Below, one piece after another: positions 17,584 to 25,217 of a stretch of 64,000 nucleotides of DNA (positions are counted from its first letter, which is position 1; each line of letters begins with the position of its first letter). Where the stretch lies: assembly GCF_009674485.1 (NCBI RefSeq), contig NZ_WKJJ01000007.1:186001-250000 (forward strand), in the 5' to 3' direction. Both the position numbers and the translations under genes were made by a program. The stretch is from Pseudoduganella rivuli (GTDB lineage Bacteria; Pseudomonadota; Gammaproteobacteria; Burkholderiales; Burkholderiaceae_D). The notes under the pieces were generated by a model. It was not told the origin of the DNA, did no database searches, and saw only the letters and a program-made list of their open reading frames with translations.

Positions 17584-18450
17584 ATGACAAATCTATTTCC
17601 CTCCGCCCCGGCGGCGTCGGACCAATACCGCTTGTTCACGCTCAGGAATGCCTGCGACATGACGGTCACCATCAGCGAACGGGGCGCCACGCTGCGTTCA
17701 TGGCGCGCGCCCGACCGTTATGGCCGCATGGCCGACGTGGTCCATGCCGGCGCGGATGGGGCATCGGTGGTGGCGCCGCCCGCGCTGTGGCAGGGCCGGC
17801 ATGCCGGCGGCGGCGTCGCGCTGCAACTGAAGGTGCCTGGCGGCGCGGCGGACTTGCGGGCCAGTTACCGGCTCGACGACGATGGCTGCCTGACGATCGC
17901 CTACGACGTGCAGGCGCGCCTGCCGACGCTGGTCGAGCTGCAAACCCATCCGAGTTTCAACCTCAATGGCGGCATTGCCGGCATCGGCGATCACATGCTG
18001 CAAATCGACGCCGACTATTACGTGGAGGTCGATGCCGGCGGCAACCCGATCGGCGTGGCGGCGGTGGGGGGCACGCCGTTTGATTTCCGGCAGCCGGCGC
18101 CGATCGGCGCACGGCTGCGCTGGCCCGATGGCCAGATCAGCCAGGCCGGCGGGTTCGACCACTGCTTTTATGTCGGCAACCATTTTTCCGGCGGGCAGGG
18201 GCCTTTGCGTGAAGTGGCGCGGGTATTCGACCCGGGTTCGGGGCGCCGCCTGCAAATGTGCACCACCGAGGCGGCGCTGCAATTTTGCGCCGCCGGCAGT
18301 ACGGGCGCGGGCCCGTGGCGCCACGACGGCTTTTGCCTGGAGGCGAATGCCCGTCCTGAACTGGTCAATGCCGCCTGGCCTCGCCTGGTGCTGCATCCGG
18401 GGCAGGCCTACCGCCAGACCACCGCGTACCGCCTGTCGCTGCAGGCTTGA
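17584..18450 (+). CDS. Aldose 1-epimerase-like protein (copy 1)
   Basis: A 288-residue GalM-fold protein without a signal peptide, predicted to interconvert alpha and beta anomers of aldoses released in the cytoplasm. Seen: THPSFNL carrying the conserved catalytic His, DHMLQIDADYYVEVD, GGFDHCFYV, and near the end FCLEANARPELVNAAWP with the presumed catalytic Glu, then LHPGQAYRQTTAYRLS. It is about 50 residues shorter than standard GalM because the N-terminal GRYANRI-type segment with the first His is missing. The start is the ATG at 17584, matching the second copy (38475). The XylR-type motif lies just upstream. Together with the halogenase and GH29 genes it may form an operon; the spacing to the halogenase is 92 bases. 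Confidence 0.82.
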   Translation: MTNLFPSAPAASDQYRLFTLRNACDMTVTISERGATLRSWRAPDRYGRMADVVHAGADGASVVAPPALWQGRHAGGGVALQLKVPGGAADLRASYRLDDDGCLTIAYDVQARLPTLVELQTHPSFNLNGGIAGIGDHMLQIDADYYVEVDAGGNPIGVAAVGGTPFDFRQPAPIGARLRWPDGQISQAGGFDHCFYVGNHFSGGQGPLREVARVFDPGSGRRLQMCTTEAALQFCAAGSTGAGPWRHDGFCLEANARPELVNAAWPRLVLHPGQAYRQTTAYRLSLQA

Positions 18451-18468
18451 TCTTTTTCATTCGCGGTA

Positions 18469-18489
18469 TTGGCGGTTTTGACTATTGCC
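18469..18489 (+). promoter_or_regulatory. XylR-type motif, copy 4 (halogenase)
   Basis: TTGGCGGTTTTGACTATTG plus CC, 53 bases before the halogenase start. It is a degenerate but correctly oriented copy, suggesting that the halogenase-GH29 pair has its own promoter. Confidence 0.5.
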
Positions 18490-18542
18490 GCGCTCCTTCC
18501 CCACTCGCAAAATGCAATGCGATAGCTGGCAAGGAGGCAGGC

Positions 18543-20039
18543 ATGAGCAAGGCATACAAACGGATGGTGGTGGTGGGCGGCGGCGCGGCCGGCTGGATGA
18601 CGGCCACCGCGCTGGCGACGGCGTTTCCCGGCAGTTCGGTGGAACTGGTGGAGTCGGAGGAAATCGGCATCATCGGCGTGGGCGAAGCGACGTTTCCATC
18701 GATACGCAATTTGCACAAGCTGCTGGACATCGACGAAGCGGACTTCCTGCGCGCCACCAATGGCACCTATAAACTGGGCATCGAGTTTTGCAACTGGCGC
18801 GCGCACGGCGAGCGCTATTTCCACACCTTTGGCGATTTCGGCGCGCTGAGTGGCCCGCTGGCGGTCTGGGGCCAGCACCGCCGCGTGGCCGATCCCGCGC
18901 TGGGCCCGCTGGGTGACCAGTGCCTGCCCAGCATGATGGCCAGCCAGGGACGCTTCCAGCTGCCGTCGGACCAGGCCAACGCCTTCAATTACGCTTACCA
19001 CTTCGACGCGGTGCTGTATGCGGGATTCCTGCGCACGCTGGCGCTGAAGCGCGGCGCGCGCCGCACCGAAGGGCGCATCGTCGACGTGGCGCGGCGCGCC
19101 GATGGCGGCGTCGCCCGGCTGAAGCTGGCCGATGGCCGCACCATCGACGGCGACCTGTTCATCGATTGCTCTGGTTTTGCGTCGCTGCTGCTGGGACGTA
19201 CGCTGGAAGAACCGTTCGTGGATTTCAGCCACTGGCTGCCGGTGGACCGCGCGTGGGCCTGTCCGGCCGAGCGCACCGGTACGGCGCTGGCGCCGTACAC
19301 CCGCGCCACCGCGCTGGAAGCCGGCTGGGCCTGGCGCATCCCGCTCAGCAACCGCACCGGCCATGGCCACGTGTTTGCCAGCCGTTATATCGATGAAGAG
19401 CGCGCACGCGACCAATTGCTGGCACAGATGGACGGCGAACCGCTGGCCGAGCCGCGCCTGCTGCGCTTCACCACCGGCCACCGCGAGCGCTTCTGGGTAC
19501 ACAACGTGGTGGCGCTGGGCTTGTCGTCGGGCTTCCTGGAGCCGCTGGAATCGACCAGTATTTTTCTGGTGCAAAGCGGCCTGGGGCGGCTGATCGAATT
19601 GCTGCAACCCGGCCCCGCGCCAACGGCGCAGATGGTATCGGCCTATAACACCAGCATGGCGCGCCAGTTTGCCCGCATCCGCGACTTCATCCTGCTGCAC
19701 TATTGCCTGACCGCGCGCCGCGACAGCAAGCTGTGGCGCGCGATGTCCACCATGGAATTGCCGGAAACCCTGGCGTTCAAGATCCACGCCTGGCGCCAGG
19801 CGGGCGTACTGCACCAGTACGACGAGGAAGGCTTCGACGCCACCAGCTGGCTGGCGATCCATGCCGGCATGGACCATTGGCCGGACCGGGCCGACCCGTC
19901 GCTGCGCGACATGCCGCCCGACACCGCATTGCGGGGCTTGCACCTGCGCCGCGACCAGATCGCCTCGACGGTGGCCGCCATGCCCACCCATGACGATTTC
20001 CTGCGCGGCGTGCTGGCGCGGCGCGGCTTGAATAATTAA
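18543..20039 (+). CDS. Flavin-dependent tryptophan-halogenase-family protein
   Basis: A 498-residue FAD-dependent halogenase-like enzyme, started at 18543 behind AAGGAGG. Seen: the FAD-binding GGGAAGW near the N-terminus, IIGVGEATFP, Lys77 (TYKLGIEF), equivalent to the catalytic Lys79 of PrnA, the family motif WAWRIP (262-267) and Glu336 in EPLESTSI, equivalent to PrnA Glu346. All known catalytic positions are therefore kept. Such genes recur beside TonB receptors in sugar loci of Xanthomonas, Caulobacter and relatives, with no established substrate there. Only 9 bases separate it from the GH29 gene, so the two should be co-transcribed. There is no NADH:flavin reductase partner in the window. 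True halogenation is unproven. Confidence 0.88.
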   Translation: MSKAYKRMVVVGGGAAGWMTATALATAFPGSSVELVESEEIGIIGVGEATFPSIRNLHKLLDIDEADFLRATNGTYKLGIEFCNWRAHGERYFHTFGDFGALSGPLAVWGQHRRVADPALGPLGDQCLPSMMASQGRFQLPSDQANAFNYAYHFDAVLYAGFLRTLALKRGARRTEGRIVDVARRADGGVARLKLADGRTIDGDLFIDCSGFASLLLGRTLEEPFVDFSHWLPVDRAWACPAERTGTALAPYTRATALEAGWAWRIPLSNRTGHGHVFASRYIDEERARDQLLAQMDGEPLAEPRLLRFTTGHRERFWVHNVVALGLSSGFLEPLESTSIFLVQSGLGRLIELLQPGPAPTAQMVSAYNTSMARQFARIRDFILLHYCLTARRDSKLWRAMSTMELPETLAFKIHAWRQAGVLHQYDEEGFDATSWLAIHAGMDHWPDRADPSLRDMPPDTALRGLHLRRDQIASTVAAMPTHDDFLRGVLARRGLNN

Positions 20040-20048
20040 AGGATACCT

Positions 20049-21704
20049 ATGCAACGGAGACAGTTACTGAAACACATGGGGGCCGCGATTCCCGCGGCCG
20101 CGCTGGCCAGGGCCGGGCGCGCCGCCGACCTGCTGACGCCGGCCGGTGGCGCGTCGATTGCGCCCGGCCCGTTCACGCCCGACTGGGAATCGCTGGAAAA
20201 GTACCAGACGCCGGACTGGTTCCGCAACGCCAAATTCGGCATCTGGGCGCACTGGGGACCGCAATGCGAACCGGAATTCGGCGACTGGTACGGCCACTTC
20301 ATGTACCGGGAAGAGAGCGATACCTACCGCTACCACGTGCAGAAGTACGGCCACCCGTCCAAGGTCGGCTTCAAGGACATCATCCCCCGCTGGAAGGCGG
20401 AGCAGTGGGACCCGGACAGCCTGCTGGCGCTGTACAAGCAGGCCGGCGCGCGCTACTTCATGGCCCTGGCCAACCACCATGACAACTTCGACCTGTACAA
20501 CAGCCGCTTCCAGCCCGAATGGAATTCCATGCGGCTTGGTCCGCGCAGGGACTTGATCGGCGGCTGGAGCCGCGCCGCCCGCGCCCACGGCCTGCGTTTC
20601 GGCGTGAGCGTGCATGCGGCGCACGCGTGGAGCTGGTACGAGATGGCGCAGGGCGCCGACAAGAGCGGCCCCTATGCGGGCATTCCCTACGACGGCAACC
20701 TGGCCACGGCGGACGGCAAGGGCGCCTGGTGGGAAGGGCTCGATGTGCAAGCGCTGTATGCGCAGCGCCACGCGGTCAGCAAGGGCGATGCCGAAGGCGG
20801 CGTGGTCAACGAGCACTGGCACTGGCGCGGTGGCGCGTCCATTCCCGACCAGGCTTACTGCGACAAGTTCTTTGCCCGCACCCGCGACCTGATCGATTCT
20901 TACGATCCGGATATCGTGTACTACGACGATACCGTGCTGCCGCTCTGGCCGTTCAGCGACGCCGGCCTGCGCCTGGCGGCGCACCAGTACAACCGCAGCA
21001 TCGCCACCCGCGGCAAGCTGGACGCGGTCGTCACCGGCAAGATCCTGAATCCGCAGCAGCGCCGCAGCCTCGTGCTGGACATCGAACGGGGGCAAAGCAA
21101 CCAGATTGAGCCGCTGCCATGGCAAACCTGCACCTGCATCGGCAACTGGCATTACGACCGCAGGATCTACGACAACAATGGCTACAAGAGTGCGCAAACC
21201 GTGGTGCACACGCTGATCGACGTGGTCAGCAAGAACGGCAACCTGCTGCTGAGCGTGCCGGTGCGCGGCAACGGCAGCATCGATGAAAAGGAGCGCGCGA
21301 TCGTCGAGGAAATCGGGCGCTGGATGGCGCGCAACAGCGAAGGCATCTACGATACCCGCCCATGGGCGGTATTCGGCGAAGGGCCCGTCATGGAGGAAGC
21401 ACCGGCCGTGTCGGGCGCCGGCTTCAATGAAGGCAAGACCAAGCCGTTTAGCGCGGCCGACATCCGGTTCACCACCAAGGGCGAGGCGGTCTACGCATTC
21501 GTCATGGGCTGGCCCGGCAACGGCAAGGTGACGATCGCGTCGATGCGCAGCGGCGGCCCGCACCTCCCCAGGCGCGTCTCGCGCGTCGAGCTGCTCGGCT
21601 CGGGCCGCAAGCTGGACTTCCGCCAGACCGCGCAGGGCCTGGTGGTAAATTTGCCGGCCGAGAAACCCGCGCTGCACTTTGCCAACGCGCTGAAAATTAC
21701 CTGA
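20049..21704 (+). CDS. GH29 alpha-L-fucosidase, Tat-exported
   Basis: A 551-residue GH29 enzyme expected to remove terminal alpha-L-fucose. The N-terminus has a twin-arginine signal (RRQLLKHMGAAIPAAALARAGRA). The catalytic barrel shows FRNAKFGIWAHWGPQCEPEFGDWYGHFMY, FMALANHHDNFDLYNSRF, and DIVYYDDT, which holds the probable nucleophile Asp; VVSKNGNLLLSVPVRGNGSID closes it. A small C-terminal beta domain follows. It lies 9 bases after the halogenase gene and uses that transcript. In a xyloglucan locus the natural substrate would be the fucosyl-galactosyl-xylosyl side chain, which must lose fucose before GH35/GH42/GH2 beta-galactosidases can act. GH29 also includes galactosidase-like activities, so specificity is inferred. 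Confidence 0.9.
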   Translation: MQRRQLLKHMGAAIPAAALARAGRAADLLTPAGGASIAPGPFTPDWESLEKYQTPDWFRNAKFGIWAHWGPQCEPEFGDWYGHFMYREESDTYRYHVQKYGHPSKVGFKDIIPRWKAEQWDPDSLLALYKQAGARYFMALANHHDNFDLYNSRFQPEWNSMRLGPRRDLIGGWSRAARAHGLRFGVSVHAAHAWSWYEMAQGADKSGPYAGIPYDGNLATADGKGAWWEGLDVQALYAQRHAVSKGDAEGGVVNEHWHWRGGASIPDQAYCDKFFARTRDLIDSYDPDIVYYDDTVLPLWPFSDAGLRLAAHQYNRSIATRGKLDAVVTGKILNPQQRRSLVLDIERGQSNQIEPLPWQTCTCIGNWHYDRRIYDNNGYKSAQTVVHTLIDVVSKNGNLLLSVPVRGNGSIDEKERAIVEEIGRWMARNSEGIYDTRPWAVFGEGPVMEEAPAVSGAGFNEGKTKPFSAADIRFTTKGEAVYAFVMGWPGNGKVTIASMRSGGPHLPRRVSRVELLGSGRKLDFRQTAQGLVVNLPAEKPALHFANALKIT

Positions 21705-21823
21705 CATCGGCACGGTTGGCGTGGGCGACGCGACATGCCCAAGCCCGGCAATCCGCTGACCGGCCAGATGCCCGGGCGCCGGCAGTCCCTCGACCCTCTC
21801 AGGTCTGACTGATTTCATGTTCC

Positions 21824-21853
21824 GCATTGCACGTTTTCGCAATTGTGCAATGC
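21824..21853. promoter_or_regulatory. Perfect inverted repeat holding an XylR-type motif (copy 5, LacI 1)
   Basis: Nine-base arms GCATTGCAC (21824-21832) and GTGCAATGC (21845-21853) flank GTTTTCGCAATT. The centre shares TTTTCGCAATTG with the motif family (aligned span 21827-21847). It lies 77 bases before the LacI 1 start and could be an operator or a small hairpin in the leader. The rest of 21705-21929 shows nothing else clear. Confidence 0.5.
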
Positions 21854-21929
21854 GGGCAGGAAAACCACAATCCATATGACCCGCGGCGCTCCGCCGTGGC
21901 GTACGTTGACGCAATGTGGATAGTGGAAT

Positions 21930-22943
21930 ATGGACAGACGAACGGAAGTAACCGGTGCGGCGACCATGCGCAAGGTGGCGAGCCTGGCCGGCGTGTCGGT
22001 GGCGACCGTCTCGCGCTTCCTGAATGGCACCGCGCGTGTTTCCGACGCCAAGCGCACGACGCTGGAAAACGTCATCGGCCGGCTGAATTTCAAACCCAAC
22101 ATGCTGGCGCAGGGCCTCAAGATGGGCAGTTCGCGCACCATCGGCGTGCTGACGCCGCCGCTCGGCAGCGACTACCGCAACGACATGCTGAACGGTATCG
22201 ACCAGGCCATGAGCGCGGCCGGCTATGCGCCGCTGATCGTGTCGGGCCACCGGCATGCGGACGATGAAGTCGAGCGCATCGAACTGCTGATTGCGCGCCG
22301 TGTTGACGGCTTGGTGATTTTGACGGACAAGTTGCCCGACCAGCAGATCCTGGGTTTTTCCGCACGGGTGCCGATTGTCGCGTTTGGGCGGGAATTAAAC
22401 GGCGCCAATGCGTTTGGCTTTGGTCTCGACAACTACCAGGCCGCCTGCGAGTTGGCCGAATACCTGATTTGCCTGGGGCACCGTTCCATCGCCTTTATTG
22501 CCGGCCCCGGCCAGGCCGATGCCGCCGCGCGCCTGGCCGGCTATCTTGACACGCTGGCGCGGCATGGCATCGACGCCGATCCCGGCCTGATCGTGCCGGG
22601 CGACTGGACCGAAGCAGGCGGCGTGCTGGCGGTGAGCCGGTTGCTCGAATCGGGCCGGCGCTTCAGCGCCATTTTCGCCGCCAATGACCTGGCTGCCTAC
22701 GGCGCACGGCTGGCGCTGTACCGCCGCAGCATCCGCGTGCCGGAAGACATTTCCATCGTCGGCTTCGACGATCTGCACAGCTCGATGTATGCGACACCGC
22801 CACTGACCACGGTGCATCAGCCGCTGTGCGAAGCGGGGCGGCGGATCGGCGAAGCGCTGCTGATGCTGATCGATGGCAAGCCGTGCCGCATCGACATTCC
22901 CCCGATGCACTTGGTGGTGCGCGAGTCGGTGCGGCGCATATGA
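21930..22943 (+). CDS. LacI-family transcriptional regulator 1
   Basis: A 337-residue regulator: N-terminal helix-turn-helix (MRKVASLAGVSVATVSRFLNGTARVS, from about residue 13), the hinge helix PNMLAQGLKMGSSRTIGVL, then a periplasmic-binding-protein-like effector domain (about 65-335; VDGLVILTDKLPD, FIAGPGQADAAARLAGY, FAANDLAAYGARLALY, ISIVGFDDLHSSMYATPPLTTV). It closely resembles LacI 2 (58745); in particular the recognition helix residues are almost the same (VATVSRFLNGTARVSD against VATVSRYLNGTARVSD), so both may bind the same palindrome. The effector is unknown, probably a gluco-oligosaccharide or monosaccharide. It stands between the GH29 and SGNH esterase genes. Confidence 0.9.
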   Translation: MDRRTEVTGAATMRKVASLAGVSVATVSRFLNGTARVSDAKRTTLENVIGRLNFKPNMLAQGLKMGSSRTIGVLTPPLGSDYRNDMLNGIDQAMSAAGYAPLIVSGHRHADDEVERIELLIARRVDGLVILTDKLPDQQILGFSARVPIVAFGRELNGANAFGFGLDNYQAACELAEYLICLGHRSIAFIAGPGQADAAARLAGYLDTLARHGIDADPGLIVPGDWTEAGGVLAVSRLLESGRRFSAIFAANDLAAYGARLALYRRSIRVPEDISIVGFDDLHSSMYATPPLTTVHQPLCEAGRRIGEALLMLIDGKPCRIDIPPMHLVVRESVRRI

Positions 22944-22974
22944 GCATGCGCACCTGTTCAATTTTCTTCCCAAC

Positions 22975-22995
22975 TTGGTCATTTTTACGATTGCC
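22975..22995 (+). promoter_or_regulatory. XylR-type motif, copy 6 (SGNH-SGNH-GH3 operon)
   Basis: TTGGTCATTTTTACGATTG plus CC, 81 bases before the first SGNH gene. TTGGT-ATTTT-ATTGCC is kept. Confidence 0.6.
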
Positions 22996-23075
22996 CTGCC
23001 CGGGTGCTGCCAGCACAATGGCACTGTCGCGGCGCTACACCAGCGTCATCCGGTGCAACCGATCCAGGGTTTTCC

Positions 23076-24392
23076 ATGTCTCCACGCTTGAAATTTTTCG
23101 CCACCTTACTGCTGGCCGCTTGCGCGGGCGCCGCGCAGGCTGCCGATAAAGGCGATATCGTTCTGTACGGCGGCAAGACGCTGCCGCCTTGGCACGTGAC
23201 GGTGTCGGGATTCGAAGGCCCCGGCCAAGTCCTGAAAGGGAAGGCGCTGACGTTGCCGAAGCCCGCCAACTCGCAGGTTCCGGACGGCAGGGTAGGGGCC
23301 AGTATTGGAAAAACCGCCGGCCGGCCCGGTGCGCTCACCTTGCAATGGAAAGATGCGTGGTATGCCAGCCTGGGTTTCGACGGTGGCGCGCCATTGGACT
23401 TGCGCTCCTACACGGCGGGCGGCACGCTGGAATTCGACGTCAATGTGGCCGACCTGGCCAATGGCGGCATGTACTTCACGATGCGCTGCGGGCCGGATTG
23501 CAACCGCAAGGTAGCCTACGTGCTGCCGGGCCGTGCGCTGCAAGGGAAGGGCTGGCGGCACCTGTCGTTCGCGCTGTCCTGCTTCGCCCGCGCCGAAGAC
23601 GACTTCAGCAAGGTGCCGGCGCCGTTCGTGCTGGAAGCCAATGGCAGCGGCGACGTGGCGCTGGCCAATATCAAGTTCGTCAAACGGGGCAAGCCCAATG
23701 AGGCATGCCCGGATTACCGCACCGAATCCGTGACGCCGGCGCCGCTGGGGCACGCGTGGGCGCTGGGCAGGTGGGAAGCGCGCCACGAGAAAAAACTCGC
23801 GGAAAACCGCCAGCTGATAGCGGCCGGCAAACAGCCGCAGCTGGTGTTTATCGGCGACTCCATTACCGAAGGCTGGGAAAACGCGGGCTTGCCGGTGTGG
23901 CAGCGCCATTACGCGCCATACAACGCGGTGGCGCTGGGCTTTGGCGGCGACCACACGGAAAACGTGCTGTGGCGCCTGCGCCATGGCGAAGTCGACGGCC
24001 TCGCGCCGAAGGCCGTGGTGCTGATGATCGGCACCAACAACAGTGGCGACCGCCAGGACGAACCCCAGGCCACGGCGGCCGGAGTCAAGGCCATCATCGA
24101 TGAATTGCGGGCGCGCCTGCCGCAGGCGAAAATCCTGCTGCTGGCGGTCTTCCCGCGCGAGGAACAGCCGTCGGCTTTCCTGCGCCGACTCAATACACGC
24201 GTGAACGGGCTGATCGCCGGCTATGCGGATGGCAAGCATGTGTTCTTCGCCGACATCAACGCCGCCTTGCTGAACCCGGACGGCACATTGTCGCGCGACG
24301 TGATGCCGGACTTGCTGCACCCCGCCACCAGGGGCTATGAAATCTGGGCCGACAGTATCGCGCCCACACTGCAAAAACTGTTATCGGAGTAA
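23076..24392 (+). CDS. Secreted SGNH esterase with N-terminal ExoP-like beta domain
   Basis: A 438-residue two-domain protein started at 23076 (signal MSPRLKFFATLLLAACAGAAQA). Residues about 24-220 form a beta-sandwich resembling the galactose-binding-like C-terminal domain of ExoP-type GH3 glucanases (LTLQWKDAWYASLGF, LDLRSYTAGGTLEFDVNV, GWRHLSFALSCFARAEDDF, FVLEANGSGDVALANIKFV). The C-terminal half is an SGNH/GDSL hydrolase: block I FIGDSITEGW, block II GFGGDHTENVLWRL, block III GTNN and block V DLLHPATRGY, so the Ser-Asp-His set is complete. Deacetylation of xyloglucan or xylan oligosaccharides is the likely role. A second SGNH gene starts 7 bases later and a GH3 gene follows. The domain pairing is unusual. 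Confidence 0.82.
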   Translation: MSPRLKFFATLLLAACAGAAQAADKGDIVLYGGKTLPPWHVTVSGFEGPGQVLKGKALTLPKPANSQVPDGRVGASIGKTAGRPGALTLQWKDAWYASLGFDGGAPLDLRSYTAGGTLEFDVNVADLANGGMYFTMRCGPDCNRKVAYVLPGRALQGKGWRHLSFALSCFARAEDDFSKVPAPFVLEANGSGDVALANIKFVKRGKPNEACPDYRTESVTPAPLGHAWALGRWEARHEKKLAENRQLIAAGKQPQLVFIGDSITEGWENAGLPVWQRHYAPYNAVALGFGGDHTENVLWRLRHGEVDGLAPKAVVLMIGTNNSGDRQDEPQATAAGVKAIIDELRARLPQAKILLLAVFPREEQPSAFLRRLNTRVNGLIAGYADGKHVFFADINAALLNPDGTLSRDVMPDLLHPATRGYEIWADSIAPTLQKLLSE

Positions 24393-24399
24393 CACCTAT

Positions 24400-25161
24400 A
24401 TGAAGCAAACGATCCGCAGGCTGGCGCGTCCAGCCATGTGGCTGGCCGCGGCATGGGCTGTCGCCGCCACGCCCTGCGCATGGGCCGATGAAGCGCCCGC
24501 CGCGGCGCCGTGCGCGACGACGGCCGCGGCGCGCAGCGTCGATTACCCGTGGATGTCGATCGGGCGCTGGCAACAGTTTTATCTCGACCACGCCGCGCGC
24601 GCCGCGCAAGGCAATATCGACGTGATGTTTGTCGGCGACTCGATCACGGAAATGTGGCCGAAACCCGTATGGGACGCGACTTTCGGGCGTTTCAAACCCG
24701 CCAACTTCGGCATCGGCGGCGACCATACCGGCAACCTGCTGTGGCGCCTGCAAACCCCCGCGATCGCCGCGCTCACACCCAAACTGGTGGTGCTGCTGAT
24801 CGGCGTGAACAACCTCAACCTGTGCGGCGAGTCGCCGGAGCAGGTGTTCGGCGGCATCCGCGCGGTGGTGGGCAAACTGCGCCAGCAGTATCCGGCCGCG
24901 CGCATCCTGCTCAATGCCGTGTTGCCGGCCGGCGAGCTGCCGGATTCCGCCGTGCGCCGGCGCGTCACGGCGCTCAACGCGATGGTCGCCACGCTGGGCG
25001 ACAACCAGGCTGTGTTTTTCCATGACTATGGCGCGCGCTTCGTCGGCGCCGACGGCCGGCTGTCGGCCCAGTTGCAACCGGACTTCCTGCACCTGTCGGA
25101 GCAGGGCTACAGGCTCTGGGCCGAGGGGCTGGGTCCCGATATCGCCCGCTTGCTGAAATAG
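24400..25161 (+). CDS. Secreted SGNH/GDSL esterase
   Basis: A 253-residue exported single-domain SGNH hydrolase. The signal peptide ends at about residue 30 (CAWADEAPA). Catalytic blocks are FVGDSITEMW (Ser), FGIGGDHTGNLLWRL (Gly), IGVNN (Asn) and DFLHLSEQGY (Asp-x-x-His). It resembles the C-terminal half of the preceding gene, so the two probably arose by duplication and act on different acetyl positions or chain lengths. CGGAG lies 10 bases before the start, inside the end of the upstream gene, and the gap is 7 bases, so translation is probably coupled. A small hairpin AGCCAG-GTAA-CTGGCT (25183-25198) separates it from the GH3 gene. Confidence 0.85.
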   Translation: MKQTIRRLARPAMWLAAAWAVAATPCAWADEAPAAAPCATTAAARSVDYPWMSIGRWQQFYLDHAARAAQGNIDVMFVGDSITEMWPKPVWDATFGRFKPANFGIGGDHTGNLLWRLQTPAIAALTPKLVVLLIGVNNLNLCGESPEQVFGGIRAVVGKLRQQYPAARILLNAVLPAGELPDSAVRRRVTALNAMVATLGDNQAVFFHDYGARFVGADGRLSAQLQPDFLHLSEQGYRLWAEGLGPDIARLLK

Positions 25162-25217
25162 ATTGCGTACCATCGTTAACGCAGCCAGGTAACTGGCTTA
25201 ACCGAAAACCAGAGAAT

